Below are positions 45,497 to 54,077 of a stretch of 64,000 nt of DNA, piece after piece. The DNA lies in the NCBI GenBank assembly GCA_963803295.1, contig CAWDMC010000025.1, positions 248,001 through 312,000 of the forward strand. The letters are read 5' to 3'. The DNA is from CAWDMC01 sp963803295 (lineage in GTDB: Bacteria > Acidobacteriota > Terriglobia > UBA7540). Position 1 is the first letter of the stretch, and each line of letters begins with the position of its first letter. Both the position numbers and the translations under genes were made by a program. The notes under the pieces are model-generated. The model was not told the origin of the DNA and made no database searches. It saw only the letters and a list, made by a program, of their open reading frames with translations.

Positions 45497-46309
45497 TTGA
45501 ATCATTCTTCCGTGCCTTCGCTGCGGCCCAAATCTGCACCAGACCCGGTCCGGTTGCCACTTGTCATCGGGCATCGTGGTGCGGCTGCGGAGGCGCCGGA
45601 GAACACGCTTGCGGCCTTTGAGCTTGCTCTCAACCAGGGCGCGGACGGGCTCGAATTCGACGTCCATCTTTCCGCCGATGACACGCCGGTGGTGATCCAC
45701 GATCCGCGCCTGGAGCGAACCACTTCAGGAAGAGGGCGGGTGCGCGATTTCACACTTGGCCCCCTCCAGCGCCTCGATGCAGGTTCCTGGTTCAATAGGA
45801 GGTTCTGGCGGCGCGCCAGCTCAAGCTATGTAGGCCTGCAGATCCCCACTCTGGCCGAGGTGCTTGACCTTGTGCGCAGGCGGCAGTGCCGCGCCTACAT
45901 TGAAATCAAACAGGGCCGCCGGATCTATCCCCGACTCGAAGAGCGCGTGCTTAAAGCCATCTCGGATGCCGGAGTGCGCAATCTGGCCATGGTGACCTCG
46001 TTTCACTTGCCCACGCTCGCGCGGCTGCGGCAACTCGACAGCACGATCGCCTTGGGCATCGATTTCACCCGGCCGAAGCGAGCCCTCGCGAGCGCCAGGA
46101 TGCTGAGGGCCACCGCCATCTTGCCGCACTGGGCCTTTGCGCCACGCGGCTTCATGGCCCGCGCTCACGCAGCCGGACAGCATGTGCTCGTCTGGGATCT
46201 GGAACAGCGGGTCTGGATGCGGCGCAAGATCTCGGACGGGGTGGATGGTATAATCACGTCGCATCCGGCGAAGCTGATTGCGGTCCTGGACCGGGCTGGT
46301 CACTCGTAG
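45497..46309 (+). CDS. ugpQ: Glycerophosphodiester phosphodiesterase
   Basis: Encodes 270 residues if TTG at 45497 is the start; GTG at 45512 is also possible. The GDPD TIM barrel has VIGHRGAAAEAPENTLAAFE with the catalytic His-Arg, DGLEFDVHLSADDTPVVIHD with the metal ligands and second His, and YIEIKQG. No signal peptide, so it acts in the cytoplasm, like UgpQ. It releases glycerol-3-phosphate for the GlpD enzyme encoded just upstream. The TTG start lies inside a short imperfect direct repeat (see findings). The next gene, acylphosphatase, follows by 45 bases. Confidence 0.92.
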   Translation: MNHSSVPSLRPKSAPDPVRLPLVIGHRGAAAEAPENTLAAFELALNQGADGLEFDVHLSADDTPVVIHDPRLERTTSGRGRVRDFTLGPLQRLDAGSWFNRRFWRRASSSYVGLQIPTLAEVLDLVRRRQCRAYIEIKQGRRIYPRLEERVLKAISDAGVRNLAMVTSFHLPTLARLRQLDSTIALGIDFTRPKRALASARMLRATAILPHWAFAPRGFMARAHAAGQHVLVWDLEQRVWMRRKISDGVDGIITSHPAKLIAVLDRAGHS

Positions 46310-46354
46310 GTAGGAGCTCGCACTTCCGGACCCCCAGCCTCTTCTCCAGCGTAT

Positions 46355-46654
46355 GTGAGCAAGTCGAAGCACAAGATCGCGAGGAAGTACGTCATCTCCG
46401 GCCGCGTCCAGGGAGTCGGCTTCCGCTATTTCGCCGAACGCTGGGCTAATCTCCTGGGACTGACCGGCTACGTGAAGAATGTCTGGGACGGCACGGTTGA
46501 GGTTTACGCCATCGGAGATCAGGCTGGGCTAGACGAATTCAAGCGGCAGCTCGCGACGGGGCCCCGCAGCGCCCACGTGACCAATGTCATGGAGTCGGAG
46601 GAAAACGTAAACCCGCGCTATGAGGATGGGTTCCGTATTGAAGATGGTTGGTGA
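46355..46654 (+). CDS. acyP: Acylphosphatase
   Basis: Encodes 99 residues from GTG at 46355. The signature VISGRVQGVGFRYFAERWA contains the catalytic Arg (GVGFR), and NVWDGTVEVYAIGD contains the conserved Asn (in LTGYVKN). The enzyme hydrolyses carboxyl-phosphate bonds. It is in line with glpD and ugpQ and may be part of the same transcript. Confidence 0.93.
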   Translation: MSKSKHKIARKYVISGRVQGVGFRYFAERWANLLGLTGYVKNVWDGTVEVYAIGDQAGLDEFKRQLATGPRSAHVTNVMESEENVNPRYEDGFRIEDGW

Positions 46655-46723
46655 AACGCGGAGCGGCGCGTGCGAGTGTCACCGTTGTTCGCCGAACAAA
46701 AAGGGGCAGCCACGAACAACCGC

Positions 46724-47140
46724 TCAGTTGATCCAGCGATTCTGGGAAGGAACGCAGATATGGCCCATCGGCACGACGTCGGGAACCCTGACAACCTTGG
46801 GGATTCGGAACCGGTTGATGTGTACAGCGAGCCCGAACTCTCTCTGATTGGGTGAGGATTCAACTCGAACGACCTTCGCCTCGCATTTCAGATTGAGACT
46901 CCACTGCCGCCCCTCATCAGGGGGGACGTTAAGGGTGATGTGGAGACGGTCTCCTCTCACTGGCTTCTGCTCGGAGATCGCACCTTGCCCGCACCAGAGG
47001 TAAGCACCGGTATTAGAAACGTCGCGGGTGCTGCCACAGAAACTCAGGTCGCCCGCAGCGGAGAAAAACTTGATGCTCGCCCGCAAGGCCAGGGGCGTGC
47101 GGCGGCGGCCTCTCTTCTCGGTGCTGGTTTCAGCCGGCAT
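46724..47140 (-). CDS. PilZ-domain protein (c-di-GMP binding)
   Basis: Encodes 138 residues from ATG at 47140 (GTG at 47170 would add ten). The c-di-GMP motif RRRTPLALRASIKF (RxxxR) is followed by DVSNTGAYLWC (the D-x-S-x-x-G part), then a beta barrel with CEAKVVRVES. It is likely a single-domain effector that responds to cyclic di-GMP. It is transcribed opposite to its neighbours and stands alone. Confidence 0.85.
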   Translation of the reverse strand: MPAETSTEKRGRRRTPLALRASIKFFSAAGDLSFCGSTRDVSNTGAYLWCGQGAISEQKPVRGDRLHITLNVPPDEGRQWSLNLKCEAKVVRVESSPNQREFGLAVHINRFRIPKVVRVPDVVPMGHICVPSQNRWIN

Positions 47141-47451
47141 CAGAATTTGTTCATCTCTCGGTAAATACACCTATTTGAACGTGGCACAGCTAGCGATCCA
47201 TCGAATAGTCGCATTGATCGGGCCTCCCCGCAAGGCGTAACCGGGCTATTATCCCGGGAGGTACTTCATATTTCCTTTCAATGATTTAAGAGGCAAAGAG
47301 CCAAAACTTGTCATCATCGCAGAGAAGAATTGGGAATCGCACCTACCGTTTGCGCTGCAGATGCCCTTGCCTCTGGCGACGAGGGCTGATATCTTGCGGC
47401 TCTCAGTCTGGCAATGTCCATCCAGCGGATCATGACCATAGGAGGAGACCT
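47141..47451. other. Gap between PilZ and Yip1 genes
   Basis: No gene is supported in these 311 bases. It contains an AGGAGGAG ribosome site at its right end for the Yip1 gene. A CCCGGGAGG-type inverted repeat lies near 47243-47262. No clear promoter was recognised. Confidence 0.35.
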
Positions 47452-48210
47452 ATGAGCACGCCGTCCTTGCCCGAGCCGCCTGAAGTCCAGGAGGGGCCAG
47501 CGCCCAAGTCTTTCCCCGCAAGGCTGATCGGAGTCTTTGTCTCGCCCCGCGAAGCCTTTGCAGACATTAGCCGTAGGCCCGACTGGATCGCGCCTTTCAT
47601 TCTACTTGTCGTCTGTGCGGTCGCAGTGACCGAAACCATGCTGGCGAAGATCGGTATGGAACGTATCATTCGCCACTCCCTCGAGCAGAGCAGCCGAGCC
47701 AGTCAGATGAGCCCGGAACAGGTGGATCAAGCTGTTCAGCAAGGCGTCAAAGTCGGCGCCATCTTCACACATGCCTTTGGCTTGCTCATCACACCGATCA
47801 TCCTGCTGGTCTTGGCCGGTCTCGGCTTGTTGGTTGTCAACGTCATTCTCGGTGGGCACCTGAAATTCAAGCAGTCGTTTGCGGTGGCCTGCTACGCCAA
47901 TCTCGTCGGCGTATTGAGCTCCGTGATGGCAATTGCTCTTATTCTGTTCGGCGATCCAGAGCACTACAACCCGAGCAGTCCCGTGCCGAGCAATCTGGGG
48001 TTCTTCCTCGACCCGAGCACATCGAAGCCGCTCCTGGCCCTGGCCGGTTCGCTGGATCTTTTCAGCTTTTGGATGATGGGCCTGCTAGGCATCGGCTATT
48101 CCGAGGCGACAGGGAGGAAAGTGAAGGCCATATCGGTCTTCCTCATCTTCTTCGGCCTCTGGATCGTTTGGGTGCTGATCAAAATGGGATTCGCACTGAT
48201 TGGATCATAG
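47452..48210 (+). CDS. Yip1-family membrane protein
   Basis: Encodes 252 residues from ATG at 47452 behind a perfect AGGAGGAGACCT site. Five hydrophobic helices are seen: IAPFILLVVCAVAVTETML, ITPIILLVLAGLGLLVVNVI, LVGVLSSVMAIALILFG, LLALAGSLDLFSFWMMGLLG and the C-terminal ISVFLIFFGLWIVWVLI. The soluble head has VFVSPREAFADISRRPDW, the usual Yip1 start. The role in bacteria is unknown. It precedes tgt-yajC-secDF on the same strand. Confidence 0.82.
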   Translation: MSTPSLPEPPEVQEGPAPKSFPARLIGVFVSPREAFADISRRPDWIAPFILLVVCAVAVTETMLAKIGMERIIRHSLEQSSRASQMSPEQVDQAVQQGVKVGAIFTHAFGLLITPIILLVLAGLGLLVVNVILGGHLKFKQSFAVACYANLVGVLSSVMAIALILFGDPEHYNPSSPVPSNLGFFLDPSTSKPLLALAGSLDLFSFWMMGLLGIGYSEATGRKVKAISVFLIFFGLWIVWVLIKMGFALIGS

Positions 48211-48332
48211 GTTGCCTCTTATAGGCTCGACCCGGAGCGCCACTGGTGCTGTCTCGTACGCTGCTGTTTTCGTCAGCCCGCTTAGGCGCCGGTTCCAGTC
48301 GCGTTTCGGCTAGAGGTTCCATCAGCGGCACT

Positions 48333-49574
48333 TTGAAATTCGAGCTCACAGCCCGCGATCACGCCACCCGCGCCCGTCGCGGGCTCCTGCATCTTCCCCA
48401 TGGCACCGTCGAGACTCCCTGTTTCATGCCTGTGGGGACGGCCGGTACCGTGAAAGGAACGACCCAGGACATGCTTGAGCAGCTGGGTGCAAGCATCATC
48501 CTGGGTAATACCTACCATTTGTATCTGCGACCGGGACACGAACTCATCCACGGGATGGGCGGCTTGCACCGGTTCATGAGCTGGCCGCACAACATCCTTA
48601 CTGATAGCGGCGGCTTTCAGGTGATGAGCCTGAAGGGTCTGGGACGAGTCACTGAGGAAGGAGTCACCTTTCGCTCCCATCTCGACGGATCGGCCCATTT
48701 CCTCTCGCCTGAAAAGTCCGTGGAGATCCAAATGGCGCTCGGCTCGGACATCATGATGACCCTCGACGAGTGTGTCGAGTACCCCTCCAGCCACGAGACG
48801 ACCCGGCGAGCGATGGAGCTGACCACGAGGTGGGCGAGAAGGTCGAAGTCGGCATTCGAAAGCCAAAAATCGAAAATCGAAAATCGAAGTTCGAAAATCA
48901 AAATTCGAAATTCGGAGGCCGAGTTTCGAGTCTCCAGTTTTGGTTTTCGAATTTCGAGTTTCGACTTTCGAACAGAGCCTGTCCTCTTTGGCATCGTGCA
49001 GGGTGGAATCGACAAGGAATTGCGCCGGCAGAGCGCGGAACAGATGGTGGAAATAGGGTTTGCCGGCTACGCCTTGGGAGGACTGTCGGTCGGTGAGGCC
49101 AAGCCTGAGACGTATGAAGTAACCGAATTGACGGCGGGATTTCTGCCGTACGACCGTCCGCGCTATCTAATGGGTGTGGGTACGCCCGAGGATTTGGTGG
49201 AAGGCGTGGCGAGCGGCGTCGACATGTTCGATTGCGTGATGCCCACCCGTAACGCTCGCAATGCGGGTATTTTCACTTCGGAAGGCAGGCTGGTGATCAA
49301 GAGCGCCCGTTACGCACGCGATGAGTCGCCCCTGGATCCCCAGTGCGAGTGCACGGTGTGCCGGCGCTACTCACGGGCCTATATCCGGCATCTTTTCCAG
49401 GCAGGTGAGATGCTTGCGGCCATATTGGCGACCCAGCACAATCTACACTTTTACCTTGACACGATGCGTAAAATCAGGCAGGCTATCGCATCCGGGGGCT
49501 TCAGTAGTCTGGTCAAAAGAGTACGTTGGGGCGGCAAGTCTGATAACGGTCTTTCCTGGGAACCGAGCCCGTAA
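48333..49574 (+). CDS. tgt: Queuine tRNA-ribosyltransferase with a repeat-derived insertion
   Basis: Encodes 413 residues if TTG at 48333 is the start, which aligns with the family's MKFEL beginning; a GTG at 48246 in the same frame adds 29 unconserved residues. Catalytic parts are intact: LTDSGGFQVMSLKGL (base Asp), DMFDCVMPTRNARN (nucleophile Asp) and the zinc site CECTVC with RHL. The enzyme swaps guanine for preQ1 at wobble position 34 of GUN tRNAs. Between residues 176 and 215 there is an in-frame insertion of about 40 residues rich in Ser, Lys, Phe and Arg, encoded by an ATCGAAAATCGAA-type inverted repeat (48858-48977). It falls in the loop just before LFGIVQGG. yajC-secD-secF follow. 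Confidence 0.94.
   Translation: MKFELTARDHATRARRGLLHLPHGTVETPCFMPVGTAGTVKGTTQDMLEQLGASIILGNTYHLYLRPGHELIHGMGGLHRFMSWPHNILTDSGGFQVMSLKGLGRVTEEGVTFRSHLDGSAHFLSPEKSVEIQMALGSDIMMTLDECVEYPSSHETTRRAMELTTRWARRSKSAFESQKSKIENRSSKIKIRNSEAEFRVSSFGFRISSFDFRTEPVLFGIVQGGIDKELRRQSAEQMVEIGFAGYALGGLSVGEAKPETYEVTELTAGFLPYDRPRYLMGVGTPEDLVEGVASGVDMFDCVMPTRNARNAGIFTSEGRLVIKSARYARDESPLDPQCECTVCRRYSRAYIRHLFQAGEMLAAILATQHNLHFYLDTMRKIRQAIASGGFSSLVKRVRWGGKSDNGLSWEPSP
48858..48977. repeat. In-frame palindromic repeat inside tgt
   Basis: The left arm is built of ATCGAAA-like units (AAATCGAAAATCGAAAATCG) and the right arm of the complementary TTTCGA-type units (TTTCGAATTTCGAGTTTCG), separated by GGCCG near 48919. The sequence keeps the tgt reading frame open for 40 codons. 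Confidence 0.75.
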
Positions 49575-49652
49575 AACCCAACGACGAGCCCAACTGGGCA
49601 AACTTCCCCACCGGGAGCTTCCCAGCACCGTTTTTTTCAGAAAGATCCGACC

Positions 49653-50009
49653 TTGATCACAACCACTGCAATTCTGCATCATTGGCCCTTATTGCTGGCG
49701 GCAGATGCCGGTGGCACCAGCCAGCTGACCAGTTTTATCCTGCTTTTCGCTCCCCTCTTCGCCATCTGGTATTTCCTAGTCATCCGTCCCCAACAGACTC
49801 AGCGTCGAAAGACCCAGGCGATGCTCTCCAACCTGAAAACCGGCGATAAGGTCGTCACCAATGGCGGGATTCATGGGACGGTCGCTGGGTTCCGGAACGG
49901 CATCGTGCAGCTACAGGTGGCGCCGCAGTTGAAGCTCGATGTGGCGCGCTCGGCCATCAGTGCCTTGCAAACCACTCCTGAGGAGTCCGAGTCGAAAAGC
50001 AAGAAGTAA
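49653..50009 (+). CDS. yajC: Preprotein translocase subunit YajC
   Basis: Encodes 118 residues from TTG at 49653. One membrane helix (LTSFILLFAPLFAIWYFLVI) is followed by the family signature RPQQTQRRKTQAMLSNLKTGDKVVTNGG and a small beta domain. It joins SecD and SecF in the holo-translocon. It lies between tgt and secD, the usual order. Confidence 0.95.
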   Translation: MITTTAILHHWPLLLAADAGGTSQLTSFILLFAPLFAIWYFLVIRPQQTQRRKTQAMLSNLKTGDKVVTNGGIHGTVAGFRNGIVQLQVAPQLKLDVARSAISALQTTPEESESKSKK

Positions 50010-50040
50010 GCGGCTGTAGAAAGGTCTCTGAACAGCATCC

Positions 50041-51630
50041 ATGGAAAAGAGGATACAATATCGCGCCCTGGTCATTGCCGGCGTGCTTCTGGTGTGCATT
50101 TTCGGCATAATCGGTTTTCCCAGGAATGTTTCCCAGCTTCGCCAGAATATCTTTGACCGCATACGCCTGGGTCTCGATCTCAAGGGCGGGACCCATCTGA
50201 TCCTGCAGGTGCATGTGGATGATGCGGTCAACATCGCCACCGATGAAGCCATGGAGCGCCTGCGCGACGAGATGCGGCGGCGCAACATCCCCTACACCGA
50301 CATCACCAAAACTGATCTCACCCATCTCCTTATCAAAGCTGTACCCGATCAGAATTCCGCCGATCTGCAATCGCTGGTCAACCAGAGCTTCTCCGACTAC
50401 GATCTTGAGCGTGTGGCGGGCGACCCGACGGCGCGCATCGTTGCGCTGAAGACCACGTCTACGGTGAACCTCCGTAACCAGGCGCTTGAGCAGGCCCGGA
50501 ATACCATTCGCGAACGCATCGACCGCCTGGGAATCATTGAACCCGAAATCGCCGATTACGGGCAGAACGACTACGAACTGGTAGTCCAGCTTCCCGGCGT
50601 CAGCGACCCGACCGAGGTCAGGAGCGTGATCCAGCAGACGGCCCTGCTTGAACTGAAGATCGTTCAGGACGGCCCCTTCACGAGCCGGGAAGCCGCGCTC
50701 GCGAGCCACGGCGGCATCCTGCCTCCTGACACTCAACTTCTGGAGGGGCCAAGCGCCCAAGGAGGCCAATCCTGGTATATCATGAACCGCATCGCCGCCA
50801 TCACTGGCCGCGACTTGACCAGTGCCCAAGTCGGAACGGACGAAAGCGGGCGCCCGGACGTGCTTTTCACCTTGAACCGTGATGGGGCTGCACGCTTTGG
50901 ACGCATTTCGGGTGATAATATCGGCAAGCTTCTGGCGATTGTGCTGGATAACCGCGTGGTCGAAGCACCTGTAATCCAGCACCAGATCCAGGATAGTGGT
51001 CAGATTACTGGCACCTTTACCCCTCAACAGGTGAAGGATCTGGCTCTGGTGCTCAATACCGGCGCCCTTCCCGCCTCGATTTCCTACGAGGAGGAACAGA
51101 CGGTCGGCCCCTCCCTTGGCGCCGATTCCATCCGCCACGGCGTACGGGCCTGCATTATCGGCTTCTTTGCCATTATGGCGTTTATGCTCATCTACTATCG
51201 TGGAGCCGGCATCAACGCCGACTTGGCCCTGATCCTGAACCTGATCATTCTGATCGCAGCTCTTGCCTACTTCGGTGGCGTCCTCACCTTGCCGGGTATT
51301 GCCGGTGTCATCCTGACGGTAGGTATGGGCGTGGACTCGAACGTCCTGGTGTTTGAGCGCATCCGGGAGGAACTGCGCAGCGGCAAGGCCGTTGGCGCAG
51401 CGGTCGCAGGAGGCTTCGAGCACGCTTTGACGACAATCATCGACACCCACGTGACCACCGTGGTTTCGGCGGCCATTCTGTTTGTTTTCGGAACGGGCCC
51501 CATCCGCGGTTTTGCGGTAACCCTGACCATCGGTCTAATAGCGAACCTTTTCACCTCCGTTTTCGTCTCGAGGACGATCTTCGACTGGGCCCTGACCCGC
51601 CGACAGAAAGGCGAAGCTCTAAGTATTTAG
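50041..51630 (+). CDS. secD: Protein translocase subunit SecD
   Basis: Encodes 529 residues. The first helix is followed by FDRIRLGLDLKGGTHLILQV, the family signature. A large periplasmic part (residues 40-350) holds the P1 base and head, and six membrane helices follow from about residue 355 with GVILTVGMGVDSNVLVFERI and LTTIIDTHVTTVVSA. With SecF it uses the proton gradient to pull proteins out of the Sec channel. ATG at 50041 is 31 bases after yajC. Confidence 0.97.
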   Translation: MEKRIQYRALVIAGVLLVCIFGIIGFPRNVSQLRQNIFDRIRLGLDLKGGTHLILQVHVDDAVNIATDEAMERLRDEMRRRNIPYTDITKTDLTHLLIKAVPDQNSADLQSLVNQSFSDYDLERVAGDPTARIVALKTTSTVNLRNQALEQARNTIRERIDRLGIIEPEIADYGQNDYELVVQLPGVSDPTEVRSVIQQTALLELKIVQDGPFTSREAALASHGGILPPDTQLLEGPSAQGGQSWYIMNRIAAITGRDLTSAQVGTDESGRPDVLFTLNRDGAARFGRISGDNIGKLLAIVLDNRVVEAPVIQHQIQDSGQITGTFTPQQVKDLALVLNTGALPASISYEEEQTVGPSLGADSIRHGVRACIIGFFAIMAFMLIYYRGAGINADLALILNLIILIAALAYFGGVLTLPGIAGVILTVGMGVDSNVLVFERIREELRSGKAVGAAVAGGFEHALTTIIDTHVTTVVSAAILFVFGTGPIRGFAVTLTIGLIANLFTSVFVSRTIFDWALTRRQKGEALSI

Positions 51631-51694
51631 CGAGAAAAACGGGAACATCCGGACCGAGTCCGGTGTCAATCCAGATTAAGGACGGAACGCGTTC

Positions 51695-52942
51695 ATGGAG
51701 TTTTTTCACGAGCCCAAAATCGACTGGATGGGGAAAAAGTGGTGGTTCATTGGACTTTCGATTCCCCTTCTGGTGGCAGGGCTTATTTCCCTGGCGGTTA
51801 AAGGCCTGACCTATGGGATCGATTTCAGGGGCGGAACGCTCATTCAGGTCAAGTTCGCTCAGCCCCCTGATCTTGACAAGCTCCGTCATCAGCTCGACAG
51901 TCAGAATCTTCACAACGCTACTTTGCAACGCTACGGCGACGCCTCGAATAACGAGGTGATCGTAGGCCTTGACCTGAAGAGCACGGCCGGGGGAAATACT
52001 CTGGATATCGGGAAGCGAGATATCCTGGAGGCCATGTCGGGCCTTTACGGCGCGCCTCCCACGGGCAAGGCCGACTTCAGCAATGCTTCGGCTCAGGACA
52101 TCGCCGGGCATCTCACCGCAGCCGACCCTCTGGGACTTTCATCCAAGGGCTCGGAGGCAGCCGCGAAGGCTTACCGTGCCCTCGGCGACTCTATAGTGGG
52201 CTATCGCAATAGCGCAGCTGTGCGCGGGCTCGTGACCAGCTTCGATCAGCTGAAGGCCGTGCAGGGCGTGACGCCCGCTATCATCGGTGCGCTACAAAAT
52301 GATTACTACCTTACAAGCTACTCTGTAGTGGACACCAAAATCGTGGGTCCCAAGGTCGGATCGGACTTGCGCCGCCAAGCCCTCTACGTCACCATGGCCG
52401 GTCTCGGTGCCATGCTCCTTTACATCTGGTATCGGTTCGAGCTGATTTACGGTATCGCCGCCGTGATCGCCACGTTTCACGACGTGATGATCACGATTGG
52501 CATCTTTTCCTTGCTCAATAAAGAAATCACCCTAACGGTAATCGCAGCCCTCCTGACCCTGGTGGGCTATTCCATGAACGACACGATCGTGGTTTTTGAC
52601 CGGATCCGCGAGAACGTGCGGATCAACAAGAGAGACAACATTCTTACGGTGGTGAATCACAGCATCAACCAGACACTGAGCCGGACCCTGCTGACTTCGG
52701 GGCTTACCTTCCTGGCTGTCCTCTCCCTTTTCCTCTTTGGCGGGGAGGTCATTCATGGTTTCGCGCTGGTGCTGGTGGTAGGCGTCATTATTGGTACGTA
52801 TTCGTCTATTGCAATTGCCAGCCCTGTGTTGGTGTTCTGGCAACAGCGCACGGGAAGAGGTTCAATGGGTAAACCGGTCGCCAGCGAGCGATCGAAGCCG
52901 CCCAAACCCTACGCGCGCGAAACCGCGGGAGTACGAAGGTAG
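51695..52942 (+). CDS. secF: Protein translocase subunit SecF, with enlarged periplasmic domain
   Basis: Encodes 415 residues. The start has KIDWMGKKWWFIGLSIPLL and GLTYGIDFRGGTLIQVKF (SecF signature), and the C-terminal helices carry FHDVMITIGIFSLLN, GYSMNDTIVVFDRIRENVR and QTLSRTLLTSG. Typical SecF has about 310 residues; here the periplasmic part is longer by about 100 residues (roughly 85-215: helix-rich, FSNASAQDIAGHLTAADPLG). The transmembrane core looks standard. Confidence 0.96.
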   Translation: MEFFHEPKIDWMGKKWWFIGLSIPLLVAGLISLAVKGLTYGIDFRGGTLIQVKFAQPPDLDKLRHQLDSQNLHNATLQRYGDASNNEVIVGLDLKSTAGGNTLDIGKRDILEAMSGLYGAPPTGKADFSNASAQDIAGHLTAADPLGLSSKGSEAAAKAYRALGDSIVGYRNSAAVRGLVTSFDQLKAVQGVTPAIIGALQNDYYLTSYSVVDTKIVGPKVGSDLRRQALYVTMAGLGAMLLYIWYRFELIYGIAAVIATFHDVMITIGIFSLLNKEITLTVIAALLTLVGYSMNDTIVVFDRIRENVRINKRDNILTVVNHSINQTLSRTLLTSGLTFLAVLSLFLFGGEVIHGFALVLVVGVIIGTYSSIAIASPVLVFWQQRTGRGSMGKPVASERSKPPKPYARETAGVRR

Positions 52943-53001
52943 GATCTGCGGCAGCCGGGAACCGGGGCGATGGTTCGACAAATCCGCTGGAGGTGTCAGC
53001 T

Positions 53002-54039
53002 ATGTTCGATGATACGTTGCTGGACTCTTCCCCAAGCCACGCCCCCGTCCTCCGAGGCATCCACTGGCTCATCACCATTGGAGTGGGGGTTTTGGGCTAC
53101 ATCATCGGTTACTTCTGGATAGTGCCGTTGATAACGTTTGCCTCAGGGGAAGTCCTCAAGACCCAATCGGTGTTCCTTGCCATCATCCTGGCAGTGTGGG
53201 CACTGTTTTTGTGCTACATTTTCTCCGATGCTCCGCACTCCCACGTCAATCCCTGGCCCTGGGTCGTGTTCACGATCCTGTTCTTTGTGGTTGGCTTCCT
53301 TTTCTACTTGATCTACACGGCCAGTAAGACAGGGGACTGGAAGCGTGCCACGATCCCGATTGCCTACATATTCGAGTGCATCCTCGTAGGCGTTCTGATC
53401 CTGGTACCGCTCATCTACACGGAGGCCCTACCCAAAGCGGCGCTGATGGTCCAAATTGCGGCGCCGCCACCGCCGCCACCACCGCCACCGCCACCGGCCG
53501 CGGCTCCGCCTAAGGTTGTCGTCCGTCGCGTAACGATGGAAGACATCATGAAGGCTCCCACTGTTATTCCCAAGACCATCGCCAAGATTAAGGATGAACC
53601 GGAGCCTCCCCCCACCGTTTCTGCTGGGGTCGTAGGCGGCGTTCCGGGTGGCGTCCCCGGCGGCGGTGCTGGTGGCGTGATCGGCGGAATTATCGGCAGC
53701 GTAGGTACAGCTCCACCCCCGCCCCCGCCGCCCAAGCCCCAGACACCCAAACGCATCCGCGTGGGCGGACAAGTGGAATCCGCCAAACTGATCTTTCAGC
53801 CCAAACCCGAGTACCCTCCGCTGGCCAAGATGGCTCGCATCCAAGGTACCGTGCGGCTTGAAGCGGTGATCAGCAAAGATGGAACTATTCAGGATCTGAA
53901 AGTGATCAGCGGTCACCCGCTGCTCGTCCAGTCCGCCCTCGCCGCCGTGAAGCAGTGGCGCTATCAGCCCACCTTGCTCAACGGCGATCCGGTGGAAGTG
54001 GTTACTGAAATCGACGTGAACTTCACGCTGGCCGAATAG
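53002..54039 (+). CDS. tonB: TonB-family energy transducer with multiple membrane helices
   Basis: Encodes 345 residues from ATG at 53002, placed right after GGAGGTG. Five hydrophobic helices fill residues 20-145, which is unusual because classical TonB has one. A poly-proline stretch of eleven residues and a second run of seven flank a Gly/Val-rich linker. The C-terminal domain (about 260-345) is typical TonB: KPEYPPLAKMARIQGTVRLE, KVISGHPLLVQSALAAVKQW, YQPTLLNGDPVEV. It would span the periplasm to reach receptors such as the one at 16254-19898. exbB follows after 38 bases. Confidence 0.92.
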   Translation: MFDDTLLDSSPSHAPVLRGIHWLITIGVGVLGYIIGYFWIVPLITFASGEVLKTQSVFLAIILAVWALFLCYIFSDAPHSHVNPWPWVVFTILFFVVGFLFYLIYTASKTGDWKRATIPIAYIFECILVGVLILVPLIYTEALPKAALMVQIAAPPPPPPPPPPPAAAPPKVVVRRVTMEDIMKAPTVIPKTIAKIKDEPEPPPTVSAGVVGGVPGGVPGGGAGGVIGGIIGSVGTAPPPPPPPKPQTPKRIRVGGQVESAKLIFQPKPEYPPLAKMARIQGTVRLEAVISKDGTIQDLKVISGHPLLVQSALAAVKQWRYQPTLLNGDPVEVVTEIDVNFTLAE

Positions 54040-54077
54040 CCAGCGGGCTCAATTCCTTTAAGGGAGGACAAAATAGA

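Noticed and set aside
49957..51450. A 497-codon open frame antisense to secD
   Set aside because: It mirrors the codon positions of secD, a well-supported gene, and its translation shows no family pattern.
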